A stretch of 64,000 nucleotides of DNA from Macrostomum hystrix (lineage: Eukaryota > Platyhelminthes > Macrostomidae). The position numbers and the translations under genes were made by a program. Positions 10,901-23,300 of the stretch are shown piece by piece (position 1 is the stretch's first letter; each line of letters starts with the position of its first letter). The stretch is from NCBI GenBank assembly GCA_950097015.1, contig CATNEN010000007.1:10417001-10481000 (forward strand), given 5' to 3'. Below the pieces are notes generated by a model. It was not told the DNA's origin and did no database searches. It was given only the letters and a program-made list of their open reading frames with translations.

Positions 10901-13900
10901 AGATCAGGTGAGAATCTCATCATTCTCAAGGTCAGGGTGGGGCTCTCACCATTCTCAAGGTCAGGTGAGAATCTCACCATTCTCAAGGTCAGGTGAGAAT
11001 CTCACCATTCTCAAGGTCAGGGTGAGGCTCTCACCATTCTCAAGGTCAGGTGAGGCTCTCACCATTCTCAAGGTCAGGTGAGAATCTCATCATTCTCAAG
11101 GTCAGGGTGGGGCTCTCACCATTCTCAAGGTCAGGTGAGAATCTCACCATTCTCAAGGTCAGGTGAGAATCTCATCATTCTCAAGGTCAGGGTGGGGCTC
11201 TCACCATTCTCAAGGTCAGGTGAGAATCTCACCATTCTCAAGGTCAGGTGAGGCTCTCACCATTCTCAAGGTCAGGTGAGAATCTCACCATTATCAAGGT
11301 CAGGTGAGGCTCTCACCATTCTCAAGGTCAGGTGAGAATCTCACCATTCTCAAGGTCAGGTGAGGCTCTCACCATTCTCAAGGTCAGGTGAGAATCTCAC
11401 CATTATCAAGGTCAGGGTGGGGCTCTCACCATTCTCAAGGTCAGGTGAGAATCTCACCATTCTCAAGGTCAGGTGAGAATCTCACCATTCTCAAGGTCAG
11501 GGTGAGGCTCTCACCATTCTCAAGGTCAGGTGAGGCTCTCACCATTCTCAAGGTCAGGTGAGAATCTCATCATTCTCAAGGTCAGGGTGGGGCTCTCACC
11601 ATTCTCAAGGTCAGGTGAGAATCTCACCATTCTCAAGGTCAGGTGAGAATCTCATCATTCTCAAGGTCAGGGTGGGGCTCTCACCATTCTCAAGGTCAGG
11701 TGAGAATCTCACCATTCTCAAGGTCAGGTGAGGCTCTCACCATTCTCAAGGTCAGGTGAGAATCTCACCATTATCAAGGTCAGGTGAGGCTCTCACCATT
11801 CTCAAGGTCAGGTGAGAATCTCACCATTCTCAAGGTCAGGTGAGGCTCTCACCATTCTCAAGGTCAGGTGAGAATCTCACCATTATCAAGGTCAGGGTGG
11901 GGCTCTCACCATTCTCAAGATCAGGTGAGAATCTCATCATTCTCAAGGTCAGGGTGGGGCTCTCACCATTCTCAAGGTCAGGTGAGAATCTCACCATTCT
12001 CAAGGTCAGGTGAGGCTCTCACCATTCTCAAGGTCAGGTGAGAATCTCACCATTATCAAGGTCAGGTGAGGCTCTCACCATTCTCAAGGTCAGGTGAGAA
12101 TCTCACCATTCTCAAGGTCAGGTGAGAATCTCACCATTATCAAGGTCAGGGTGGGGCTCTCACCATTCTCAAGGTCAGGTGAGAATCTCACCATTCTCAA
12201 GGTCAGGTGAGAATCTCACCATTCTCAAGGTCAGGGTGAGGCTCTCACCATTCTCCAATAGACTTGGATCTGTCTATTGGCTATTGGAAAGCCAGGCAAG
12301 CCACAGCCCTCAGATCTCTGCTGATTGCTAGTCAAAAAGTACTAGGCTAAGCTGGCTTCTGCTTGCTCTGTTTAAAGCAATTGTCCCTGTTTGCCCGGTG
12401 GAAGGTTAACAGTGTCCGAGGCTTTGCTAGTGCGGAGAATGCGGGAACAGCTGGCTTGGCCAAGGCACAAACTGCCAGTGACCTGCTAGCCATGTAAGCC
12501 GTGGGAACTCGTGGGAGGCACTGGTGCTTGGGGGCTGCCAAGCGTGAAGGATCTGTCCCAGGCCGCTGTGGACCGAATCCAGTTCCGCACTCAACTCAGG
12601 GCGCGAATGAGACAGAGAGAGCGCCGAAGGATGGGATGTGGCACAGTTTCTCCGGCGCAGAAATTTCCCAAGTTTCCTTTCGCTTTGAGTAAAGTTTTCG
12701 GATTGCTCTTCGGTCTCCAGAATCAGGTTCAGTTTGGCTGGCGGCTGTGGAGCCACTGAAATGGGAGAAAGTTTTGAGGATTTGTACTTATACTGTCCGT
12801 TTGGCTGGAGTTTTACTGGCCCCATTGATTAGGCTGGCCAGACACCACCAGGTGCATCGCGACCTTCTGTTTCCTCTCCTCCTTCATCTTGCATGCTGTA
12901 TACTAGAAACTGGTTACCCTTCTCTACCTTTTCTGCGAAATGGGAGAGCGCATCTTAAAGATGGGATATTTATCACCGCAGTTCATTTTCTGCCTGGCCA
13001 TCTACCTGAGCAGTGTCTCATCCTTTAATGTGTGTTTTGGAGGCCTGGGATAGGGCGGAAGCACGGTGGGCCTAGAGCCCAAGCAAAGTTGGCTCGATTC
13101 TCTGTTCTATTTTTAGCTTCAGTGCGCGGCCAGCGTGCGCGTGCACTATTTGGCGGGGATCAGGCCACCGGCCCAGCTGCGCATGCTGCCTGCACTGCAT
13201 GAGATAAAATATACTCAGTGCGCTTCCGCATCAAGCAGAAAATCTGATAGTGCAAAATAGGGCATTTTCCTAATCCTTCGTGATTTCTCATTAAAAATCT
13301 CATATGCGCTTGAGTACACTTGAGTACGACTACCGACTGCTTTATTTGCCTACTCAGAATCCGTAGGTTATGACCATTGAGAATACGTAGGTTATGACCA
13401 TTGAGAATACGTAGGTTATGACCATTGAGAATACGTAGGTTATGACCATTGAGAATACGTAGGTTATGACCATTGAGAATACGTAGGTTATGACCATTGA
13501 GAATACGTAGGTTATGACCATTGAGAATACGTAGGTTATGACCATTGAGAATACGTAGGTTATGACCATTGAGAATACGTAGGTTATGACCATTGAGAAT
13601 CTGTTGGGTATGACCATTGAGAATCTGTTGGGTATGACTATTGAGAATCCGTAGGTTATGACCATTGAGAATCTGTTGGGTATGACCATTGAGAATCTGT
13701 TGGGTATGACCATTGAGAATCTGTTGGGTATGACCATTGAGAATCTGTTGGGTATGACCATTGAGAATCTGTTGGGTATGACCATTGAGAATCTGTTGGG
13801 TATGACCATTGAGAATCTGTTGGGTATGACCATTGAGAATCTGTAGGTTATGACCATTGAGAATCCGTAGGTTATGACCATTGAGAATCTGTAGGTTATG

Positions 13901-15517
13901 AACATTGAGAATCTGTAGGTTATGACCATTGAGAATCTGTAGGGTATGACCATTGAGAATCTGTAGGTTATGACCATTGAGAATCTGTAGGTTATGACCA
14001 TAGAGGTTATGACTGATAATATTGCATTTTCAAAGCGTTTTCAAAAGTGCCTTCTTCGCCTGCCTGCAGCCGCAGCTCATTGTCATCTCGTCTTGCGGCC
14101 TCAACGGAGTCGACGGACTGAAGGGCGAGGACGGCCGGGACGGCCACCCTGGCGAGGAGGGCATGCCGGCCTGTGTCGGTGAGTCTCATGTGTACTGCTC
14201 ATGTGAGTCCGTGAGCAGACCTGCATTGAAATGATTCTCCCCCCGGTGCTTTGAAATGATTCTTCCTCCGGTGCATTAAAATGATTCTCCCCCGGTGCAT
14301 TGAAATGATTCTCCCTCAGTGCATTGAAATGATTCTCCCCCGGTGCATTGAAATGATTCTCCCCCGGTGCATTGAAATGATTCTCCCCCGGTGCATTGAA
14401 ATGATTCTCCCCCGGTGCATTGAAATGATTCTCCCCCGGTGCATTGAAATGATTCTCCCCCGGTGCATTGAAATGATTCTCCCCCGGTGCATTAAAATGA
14501 TTCTCCCCCGGTGCATTGAAATGATTCTCCCCCGGTGCATTGAAATACTAATTAGTAATTTGATTTGTACTTCTGTTTATCCTTTGAATCTATTGGGCTC
14601 GGCTGACCGTAATGAGAAGACTGCGGCAATAAATAAATGCAATGATGCTTTGGGATGAGCCGAGCTCACAGATTTATCCCCTGGGATAGAAGTAGATTTT
14701 GCATTCGGAATAGATAAGGCCCGAGCCGCTATGGCCAGTTTTTATTAATGAATGGCGTGGATTAAAAATGGGGAAAAGGGAAGTGGCGGGAGGCGCCGGT
14801 GACTGACGGGCGCGGCCCGCTGACCTCCCGGGAGCTCCGAGCTGAGCTCTCGCCTCGGGGACCGCATAAAAATTTACAGCCCAAGCATTCAGTGACCGGG
14901 AGATAGATGGGGAGCCGCTAGGCCAGAATTCAACACTTCCCCGGGGCATTGCGACATTCTTCCTCCTGCCGTTCATTCGGTCAGTGCAGCCGGGATCCGC
15001 GATTTGGGAGGCTGGGATTGAGGCGGGCGTCAGAAGGAGCCACTTGGCTCGAGCACTTTCGCCCAGGCCAGGCCGCGGATTCCGAGTGCCCTCGTCGTTT
15101 CGTACTGGCTGCTCCGCCACTGCTGGCTGCGGGGTGGCTGCTCTGCGCACTTTTGTCTCTCCCATTCACAATGACGGGCGTTGGACATGGCATGGGCGGG
15201 CGGAGAGGCTCAGGCGCCAGCTTCGAGTCCGCCTATCCGCAGCTCGCTCAGCTCTGTCTGCCCTTGGCTTGGCTCAGCCAGGGCTCCGGGCTATCGATTG
15301 TAGACAACACGCGAGGAGGAGGCAATTTCGTCTACTCCCTCCATCTCTCATATTGGATTATCAGCCCCAGTTCCCAAGGCAGAATTCCCACGGGAGAGCA
15401 GACCAAAAAATAACTGATAAAGAAAGACCTGCCCAGCTTCACCGTTGATTTGTCCATAAATTCCTCACTGGAGGCCCCTTGCCCAATTTGCAATTTCATC
15501 ACTTCTGTAACTTTGTG

Positions 15518-15554
<37 letters not shown>

Positions 15555-18500
15555 TCTTCTCCACCATTGGCACCTCTTTGTTGTTTGCCGCCTTGATTAC
15601 ACACACACACATGCGCCCAATGTCCTGGGAGGGGCGGGTGGCTTGGCAGGCGGGCAGGTGTGAATTTCCTGGCATTTATCTCTACCAATCGGCTTATTTG
15701 ATGCGCATTTGTGCCACAATGTCTTCTCCTTTACCGCTGCCGCCTTGCTTCATTCTCAAGTCCGTTGCGCTCCCCACTCGCTGATCCCCACTTCCAGTCC
15801 CGGCATGCGCCTCGTTTCCCTTCGCGATCGCTGAGCTGCCGCCATCCATCAGTGCCGCCGCTGCTGCTGCTGAATTATTAATTTACTGCGCCTCTGTTTC
15901 CATCCCCCCTAGCGGGGCAGCCTAACTCGGGAATGCGAGGCGGCTGGCGAAGTCCTCGGTAACTTTCGCCCCCTTGAACTCCGGATGATACGAGTAATCC
16001 GCCCCCAGCAGGCACTCGATAGCAATGTTGTTGTGCTTATCTTTCTCCAACTTGACAACAATAGGCTTTACCAACTGGGGTGATTTCCCCAATTTTCCAT
16101 TGGGGAAGCGATTTGCCAAATGTGGGAATAATTTTACTGCTAAGGATGATATACCGATTGCGGTGAGAGGTTAGCCAACTTGAGGGATAATTTGGCAACT
16201 GGGGGGGGGTAATTCGGGGATTCGGGTATAATTTGCCAGCCTAGGGATAATTAGGCCAATTCGGGGATAATTTGCCAGCCTAGGGATAATTAGGCCAATT
16301 CGGGGATAATTTGCCAGCCAAAGGATCATTTCGCAACTGTAGGGATAATTTGCCAGCCTAGGGATAATTAGGCCAATTCGGGGATAATTTGCCAACCTGG
16401 GATAATTTCGCAACTGTAGGGATAATTTGCCAATCGCAGGGATAATTTTCCAACTGTTGTGATAATTTTATTACTGGAGCAATACTTTCCCAACTGAAGA
16501 GATAATTTGCCAATCAGGGGATAATTTGCCAACTGGAAGGATTAAGTAGCCTATAGAGAGGGGGTCAGTCGATTGTCTGTTAGATCTCACTTCTCTAATT
16601 CAGCTCATTTTTTTTAAATAATAACAGCTGGCGGTCGGGGCGAGGACGGCGGTCGTGGCGGCGATGGCGGCCGCGGCCTCAGTGGTGAAGACGGCGAGGC
16701 GGGCGAAGACGGGCACTCGTTTCACCTGCTGCTGTCCGGCAACCCGGCCTCGCTGCGCGTGTCTGGCGGCGGCCTGGAGGAGGACTGCGTGGACATGGGC
16801 CGCGAGGCCATCATCTTCGCCGACTTGCACGGCGGTCGGGGCGGCCGCGGCGGCGCTGGTGGCCACGGCGGACACGGCGGTCGCGGCGGTGGCGGCGGCC
16901 CCGGCGGACGCGGCGAAGAGAGCCGCTCCGGCGAAGGCGGCCGCGGCGGCGACGGCGGGTGCGGTGGCAACGGCGGAACGGTGAGCTGCTGTTTTATAGA
17001 GGCTCAGAGAATATTGCCTCGGAGCCAAGGGTGCCCGCAGCCAATTCACGGGTTCAGGGTGAGTCAGAAGGTCACGAGGACCTCGAACCGGCATAGCAAT
17101 GGTTCACAGTTCAGTTCAGTTTAGGGCTAGGTACTTTCAAGCTTTGCACCGCAGCAGCCAAAGCAGCCTCCTCAATTCCTGCGCTAACCTCAGAAAGAAT
17201 GCGAGCTATGCGGTCGCGGTGTGCTCTTTGTTCGTGCAGCCCGACTGAGGGGATCCCTTTGCGCTGAGTCACAGCGGAGCCTGACCCGCGCAGTAACTGA
17301 TGAGGCAATTATTATAAAAACACGGCTTGTCTTGCAATGGGAGAGAGATTAAGGTGGAGGGCGTGGTGGGCCGGCCAGTGATGGGTCGCGGTCATGTGTT
17401 ATTGTTGATTCAGATTATTGGCCGAACTGGCGGCAACCCACCAGAGTTCCATTGAATGATGTAGTCTAAGTTGCTACTTTTTTTCATTATCAGGCTACTG
17501 CCGGATAGTAGCGCGCTTTGATTCTTGACGTTTTTCATCTACGAACGTTGAAACTGCTGCCAAGGCAAAATTCCTGCGTAATCGGGTCGCAATTCTAATT
17601 TGCTTTCAGATCTAAAGTATGCAAAATGCTAAGGCTGACGATTCTAAGTAAACCAGAGGAGTAAACGGCGGGAGTAACCATAGCTTTATTTTCTTATTAA
17701 AATACTTCGTCATCTAATTTGTTGCGTGACGGCATTGATAGTGCGCTGGACGCAGTCCTCACAGATATCCCTAACTCCAGAGCTTACTCACAATAGGCGA
17801 CTGGCATAGAAGGATGCAAGCTGTGAATAAATGAAGCCGCAGGGGCAGCTGGAGATGGGTGGGGGAGACACAGGGCTTGAAGTCGATTGTCCTAGTCTAA
17901 GCTTTCACCATTGCCTGGACTAGTCCAAATGCCTAAATACTGCGGCCATTATGCTCTACAACAATGTAAATACTCCGTTCTGGGATATTTTGCCCACTGG
18001 CACTTGGGCATATCCCAGTGGATTTGCGCTCTGAGGTCTGGGGGAGAAAGCAGCGGCCCTTGTCAGGCGAAACACTAAACTGCCCCGAGTCCTGGCGCCC
18101 CCCCCAAGTGCTGTTCGTCAGTGGCAGATGGAGCTGGAAAAATGGCAGTCCGAGAGGAAATCGAACCTCTGTTTAGGAGGCGGGGAGCGTCTTCACAGCC
18201 CGCCACCGCCCCTGTTTTCTCCGCATGGGCTGATGATCCATGCCTGAACACCAGCCCGCCTCTCCGTCTCCGCATATCCCAACGAGTTTTCGCCGTCGGT
18301 GCACATCCCGCATCTTTATCCCCTCTGGCCTCGCAGTTTCCCTCTCTCTGCCCCAAGTGGGTGGCGCTGGAATGCCCCGACTGCCCCTGCCTGCCAGCTG
18401 CCTCTCTGGCTCGCCTTCGCTTCATCCGAGCCTGTCGCTCGATATTTCAGCCGCTGAGCCCCCGCCCTGCTGTCCCCCCCAATGGCAAGCGGTTTTACCT

Positions 18501-19206
18501 GGTTCATGCAGCGGCTTCGGAGTGCCGGCTCCAGCGCGCTGCCCCCGCTTATTGCGGCTGTCGGGTGCGTGTGGGGATTGGGGAGGGTTCCTGCACTCTC
18601 TGTCCCGTCCAGCGGCGCACCCCGCGCCCAAACCTCGGCAATTTATTGCAGGGCGCATTTCGTGCGCCAGCCCCAGCCCCGTCTCCACTTTTCTGTTTGG
18701 CCGCCAGGGGTTACTGCGGGGTATCTCCGGACCGGCGGAAATCGGCATCACAGCTTTATCGCTAACGGCGCAATGGCCACCAAGCTGCACCCGCAGTTTC
18801 AGCAGCATCACCAGCAGGCGCATCCACATCATCAGCACGACAAGACGGACAGCAACGTGGCCTCCTTCGGCGGCACCGTAACCACCACTGTGTCGGCCGC
18901 CGAGGGCTCCGGTCTGCGCTCCGTCGAGAAGAGCGCCGTGCTGACCGAGCAGCTCGGCAACCACCATCACCAGCAGCACCAGCTCCTGCTGCTCAGCGCC
19001 GGATCCGACGCCGCCTCCGGCGCCAGCAGCGGTGGCACCGGGGATTCCGGCAGCGTCGACGACGACGCCCTGTCTGCCGCCTCTGTCAGCAGCGGCGTCT
19101 CCACAGACTCGGCGGAGGTTCTCGAGCAGCGGCTTCTGCTTCAACGACAGCAGCTTCTGCTACAACAGCAGCAGCAACTCCAGCAACAGCTACTGCAGCA
19201 GCAACT

Positions 19207-19237
<31 letters not shown>

Positions 19238-20348
19238 AAGGAGCGGTTCGCCAGTCTGCTCACGGTTGAGCGGGGCCCGGAGACGTGGACGAGCCACGCT
19301 CACGTGACCTACCGATACCGCAGCGATAGACTTTACTACCTAGACAGCGCGAGCCGCCTACACGGCCCAATGGACCAGCGCGAGCTGTGCCAGGTGGCCT
19401 CTGTGCGCCGCCATGTCACTCGCGGCGGCAGCTTCAGCCAGCCGCCCGTGGCCACGCGCAGCCACCAGCGTACCTTGCACACCGTCCAAACTGCAGTCGC
19501 ACCACCAGCAGTCAACTCGAGCGGCTACGTCAGCAGCACCGGCGGAATCGGTGGTCTCGGCGCCCTGGACGATGGCATTTTGCTGCTGGAACGGCGCTTT
19601 ACCAGCAGCTCGCACAGCCAGCATCAGCAGCAGCAGCAGCCGCATCCGCTGCCTTATTCCCGAGTGCAAGTGAACCGCTACGATGACTTAGGCTCCGGGC
19701 CGGCGCCGATGCCGCGCTCCTATAGCCAGCAGCTGGACTATGGCGTCCACCGTCGTCAGCGCAGCCATCGCGAGCCCCAGCACCATGCCCAGCACCGCCA
19801 CCACCAGGAACAGCAGCATCAGCTGCAGTTCCGCGGCCGGCAGCACAGCAACCCGGGATTCGATGCGCGCCTCGAGCACCTGGAGCGGTCGCTTAAGGAC
19901 GCCATGGAGTCCATCCGGCGCCAGACGACCACCCAGAAGCGCCAGTCGCATCATCGGGCGCAGCCACAGAACGAGCAGCATCTGTACATCAGCAGCGAGC
20001 AGCAGGGCTCGGCGGAGATGAGCCGCCGCTTCAGCTCTGAGCCGCCGTTTGAGTTTCGGTACAGCCAGCGGACCATGACGCACGAGCCGCCGCAGGTAAC
20101 GGAGGAGGTCGAGACCACCACCCTCCAGCCCATCGGGCGTGGCATTCACGACCTGGGCAGCGGCACGCGGATTGTTGCCCCACAGATGCAGCAGCAGTTC
20201 AGCCTCACTGAGCAGCGGGGCACCGTCGGCCGGGTCAGCCGCCTGTCGGTCCGCCCGGGCCCGGCCGAGGCTGCCGCTCGCAGCCTCAGCGCCAACCGGA
20301 CCGCCACGCTTCGGGCCTCGACGCCCGTGTCGCCAAAGCCGCTGACCC

Positions 20349-20394
<46 letters not shown>

Positions 20395-23300
20395 CGGCTT
20401 TTCCAGGGGTCGCCACCAGTCGGCGAACACGCAGCAGCAGGAGTTCACCCAGGTGTACTGACTGACCTGAGCATCAACTGAGCAGATCGCTTTGGCTGAT
20501 AATCTGCCAGAGATGTCTGCCAGCCGGGCAATAGTTGCAATAGTTTAGTCCTGTTCAGACTGCAGACCGGCACTGATTTGCTTGCACAAATATAAGTATA
20601 TATAAATGCATAAACATTGTGCGCTTATACGCTGCCTGCCTAGCCGTGTGTTAACTTTAAAACAATTTTTATATTCTACTAATCGAAGCACAGCTGCTCC
20701 GTACTGGACATTTACGGTTCTACTTAGGTGTAACACTATTGCCATTTTGCCTACTGGCACCTCCCGCTCCGACCTGACTGCTGTTAGTTGCAATCTGGAA
20801 AACGAATAGACCATTTTAAATAATGTTAATTATAGCTGCCTACCTGTTGCACCTGCCTCGCCGCTTAGTGTGTTCTTTTTTTAAATAAAAATAAACAATA
20901 TAAATCAGCTCTGCTAGCGCCTGAAAACACAGCGATGAATGAAGGCCAACTGTGCTCACGCCTCACGCCTCCTGGGGGATCTTCTCTCTGGGTAATGATA
21001 ATAATGATAATAAAAATAATAATGCCAACTTCGCTGACTCCTGAGCACAGACGCACACAGGTGTGCACATCTGCCCTGACTTTCTCATCGTCAGGCAGTG
21101 TACACTTTCACTGTGCCTTGAAGGTTGGCCCTCTAGGGCGTAAATCCCAAGCCTTCTCTTCGCGGCTGCGCCCTAACTGAATGTGGCCCCACCGCAACTG
21201 CAGGGTGGCTCCGGCGGTTGCGGCGGCCGCGGCGGCTGCGGCGGCAACGGCGGTCGCCTGCTCATTACGGCAGACAATCCCTGCCTGCTCATGCTGGTGG
21301 AGGCCGACCTTCGCGGTGGCGACTCCGGCGCCGGTGGCGACCTCGGCCCGCCCGGCTCCGGCGGAATCGCCGGCGTTGGCGGCCGGCCCGGGTTTGGCGG
21401 CGGCGGAGGCGGCGTTGCTGGCCTCGGCGGCCGGGCGGATTCGGACGCCGATCTCGGCGGAGGCGGCGGTCGCCTGCGGCACGGCTGCCCCGGCTCGGCC
21501 GGCGTGCGCGGCCAGCCCGGCAAGGCGGGGTCGCCGGGCCTGCAGGGACAGGCCGGCCAGGCGGGCAAGCCGGGCTACGTGATCTGGTCCGTGATCGACC
21601 CGTCCACCGGGGAGGTCACCTGCCGGACCCAGCGTCGCTACGACGTGGTCGTTGAGCACTATGACGTGGCTTCGCTGTCGCAGGACCCGGAGTTCTTCTT
21701 CCCCAGCGCTCAGGTGGTGGTCACCAATGTCCGGCTGCGCAACCGAGGCGGCATGGCCCTGCCCTGCGGCGCCGTGCTGAGCTTCGCCTCCACTGACAAC
21801 TTGGCTATGCGCCGCTCCGAGACTTTCGTGCTGCCCAAGGTGAGCGAATGGGGTACACTGGGAGACTGGTAGTAGGAGTGAGCTGGGACGGAGTGTGGGT
21901 CAGAGGGTGGGTCATTGGGGTATGGGTCAGAGGGTGGGTCAGTGAGTGGGTGGGTCAGAGGGTGGGTCAGTGGGGTATGGGTCAGAGGGTCAGTGAGGGG
22001 TTTGTCAGAGGGCAGAACACTGGCCGCAGGTCAATAGCTATGAGGAGCCCGGGTGCGGCTATCTGAGTCTGAGAAAAGCCGGTAGCAGAATTGGGGCATA
22101 GCGCATTCAATGATGTGCATTCATGTTTAATTATTGTTTGCCGGACTCAGCTGCACTCTCATGCAGCAGGCCATTATCTGGGCCTGGATAACCGGCTTCT
22201 GCGCATGCGACTTTGGGGCACAGTCCTGTCCTGCGCACTTGGACTTTGGCCGCCTAACTGTGTCTAGCTTATTCTTGAATTTTATTTTTGGTGCAGCAGT
22301 AAGAAAAAAATACATTTTGTCCGGAGCTTCTGGCTCCGCTCACATTGTGCAGAGAAAACTGCCAGCCCAGTTTGTAGCTGAGTGTAGTTTGACTTGAGCC
22401 TAATTCTCCTGCTTGCATGCTTCAGGCTGTGGTTTTCGTGTCTATGATCCCAGTCTATGAGCTTATCGATGACAGCGGCTGAAGATTAGGGGAGTCTTAC
22501 GTTTTCTTAAGCATTTATCATTTCGGCTTCATGGCTGCTGGATATTTTCCAGCGTCTAAATCTGGCCACTTTCAACACCCCGACATTTTTTCTCAACCTC
22601 ATGCTTCTGACACCCTGACATTCCAAATCTAGCAACTTCTGACACCCTGACATTCCAAATCTAGCAACTTCTGACACCCTGACATTCCAAATCTAGCAAC
22701 TTCTGACACCCTGACATTCCAAATCTAGCAACTTCTGACACCTGACATTCCAAATCTAGCAACTTCTGACACCTGACATTCCAAATCTAGCAACTTCTGA
22801 CACCTGACATTCCAAATCTAGCAACTTCTGACACCCTGACATTCCAAATCTAGCAACTTCTTTCACACGACATTCCAAATCTAGCAACTTCTGACACACG
22901 ACATTCCAAATCTAGCAACTTCTGACACCCGATGCTCCGTCTCAACCCTAAGCTACAGACGTTACCCCCACCACCCGCAGCTGGAGCCCAACGAGCTGTA
23001 CACGGTGAACGCTCTGTTCCACGGCCGCCTGGCCGATGTGCCGACCCCAAACGAGCCGGTTCGGTACGAGGGCGAAGCTGAGATCCGGCCCACCGTCAGC
23101 CTGGTTGGCAGGCAATTCACAGGCGTGAGTGCTACCTGGCTTCACTGCTCGAATGCCTGGCAATTGTCCCTGCTCACCCAACCCTCCCCCCTACTCCAGG
23201 TGGGCTGCTCGCGCAAAGTCCGCATCCGGCACCCGGTCATCCTGTCCTCTGTCGGCCTGCCACCGCAGATGGGCCGGGGCGAGCAGTACTGCGTCAACAT

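Noticed and set aside
13354-14001. 215-residue repeat protein (MVIPNRFS units)
   Set aside because: 24-bp intronic array open in several frames; lies inside intron 4 of the PH/WW gene.
15922-16119. 65-residue minus-strand frame with LLGADYSYH, resembling a retroelement protease motif
   Set aside because: Too short, no flanking retroelement domains, and it overlaps degenerate intronic repeats.
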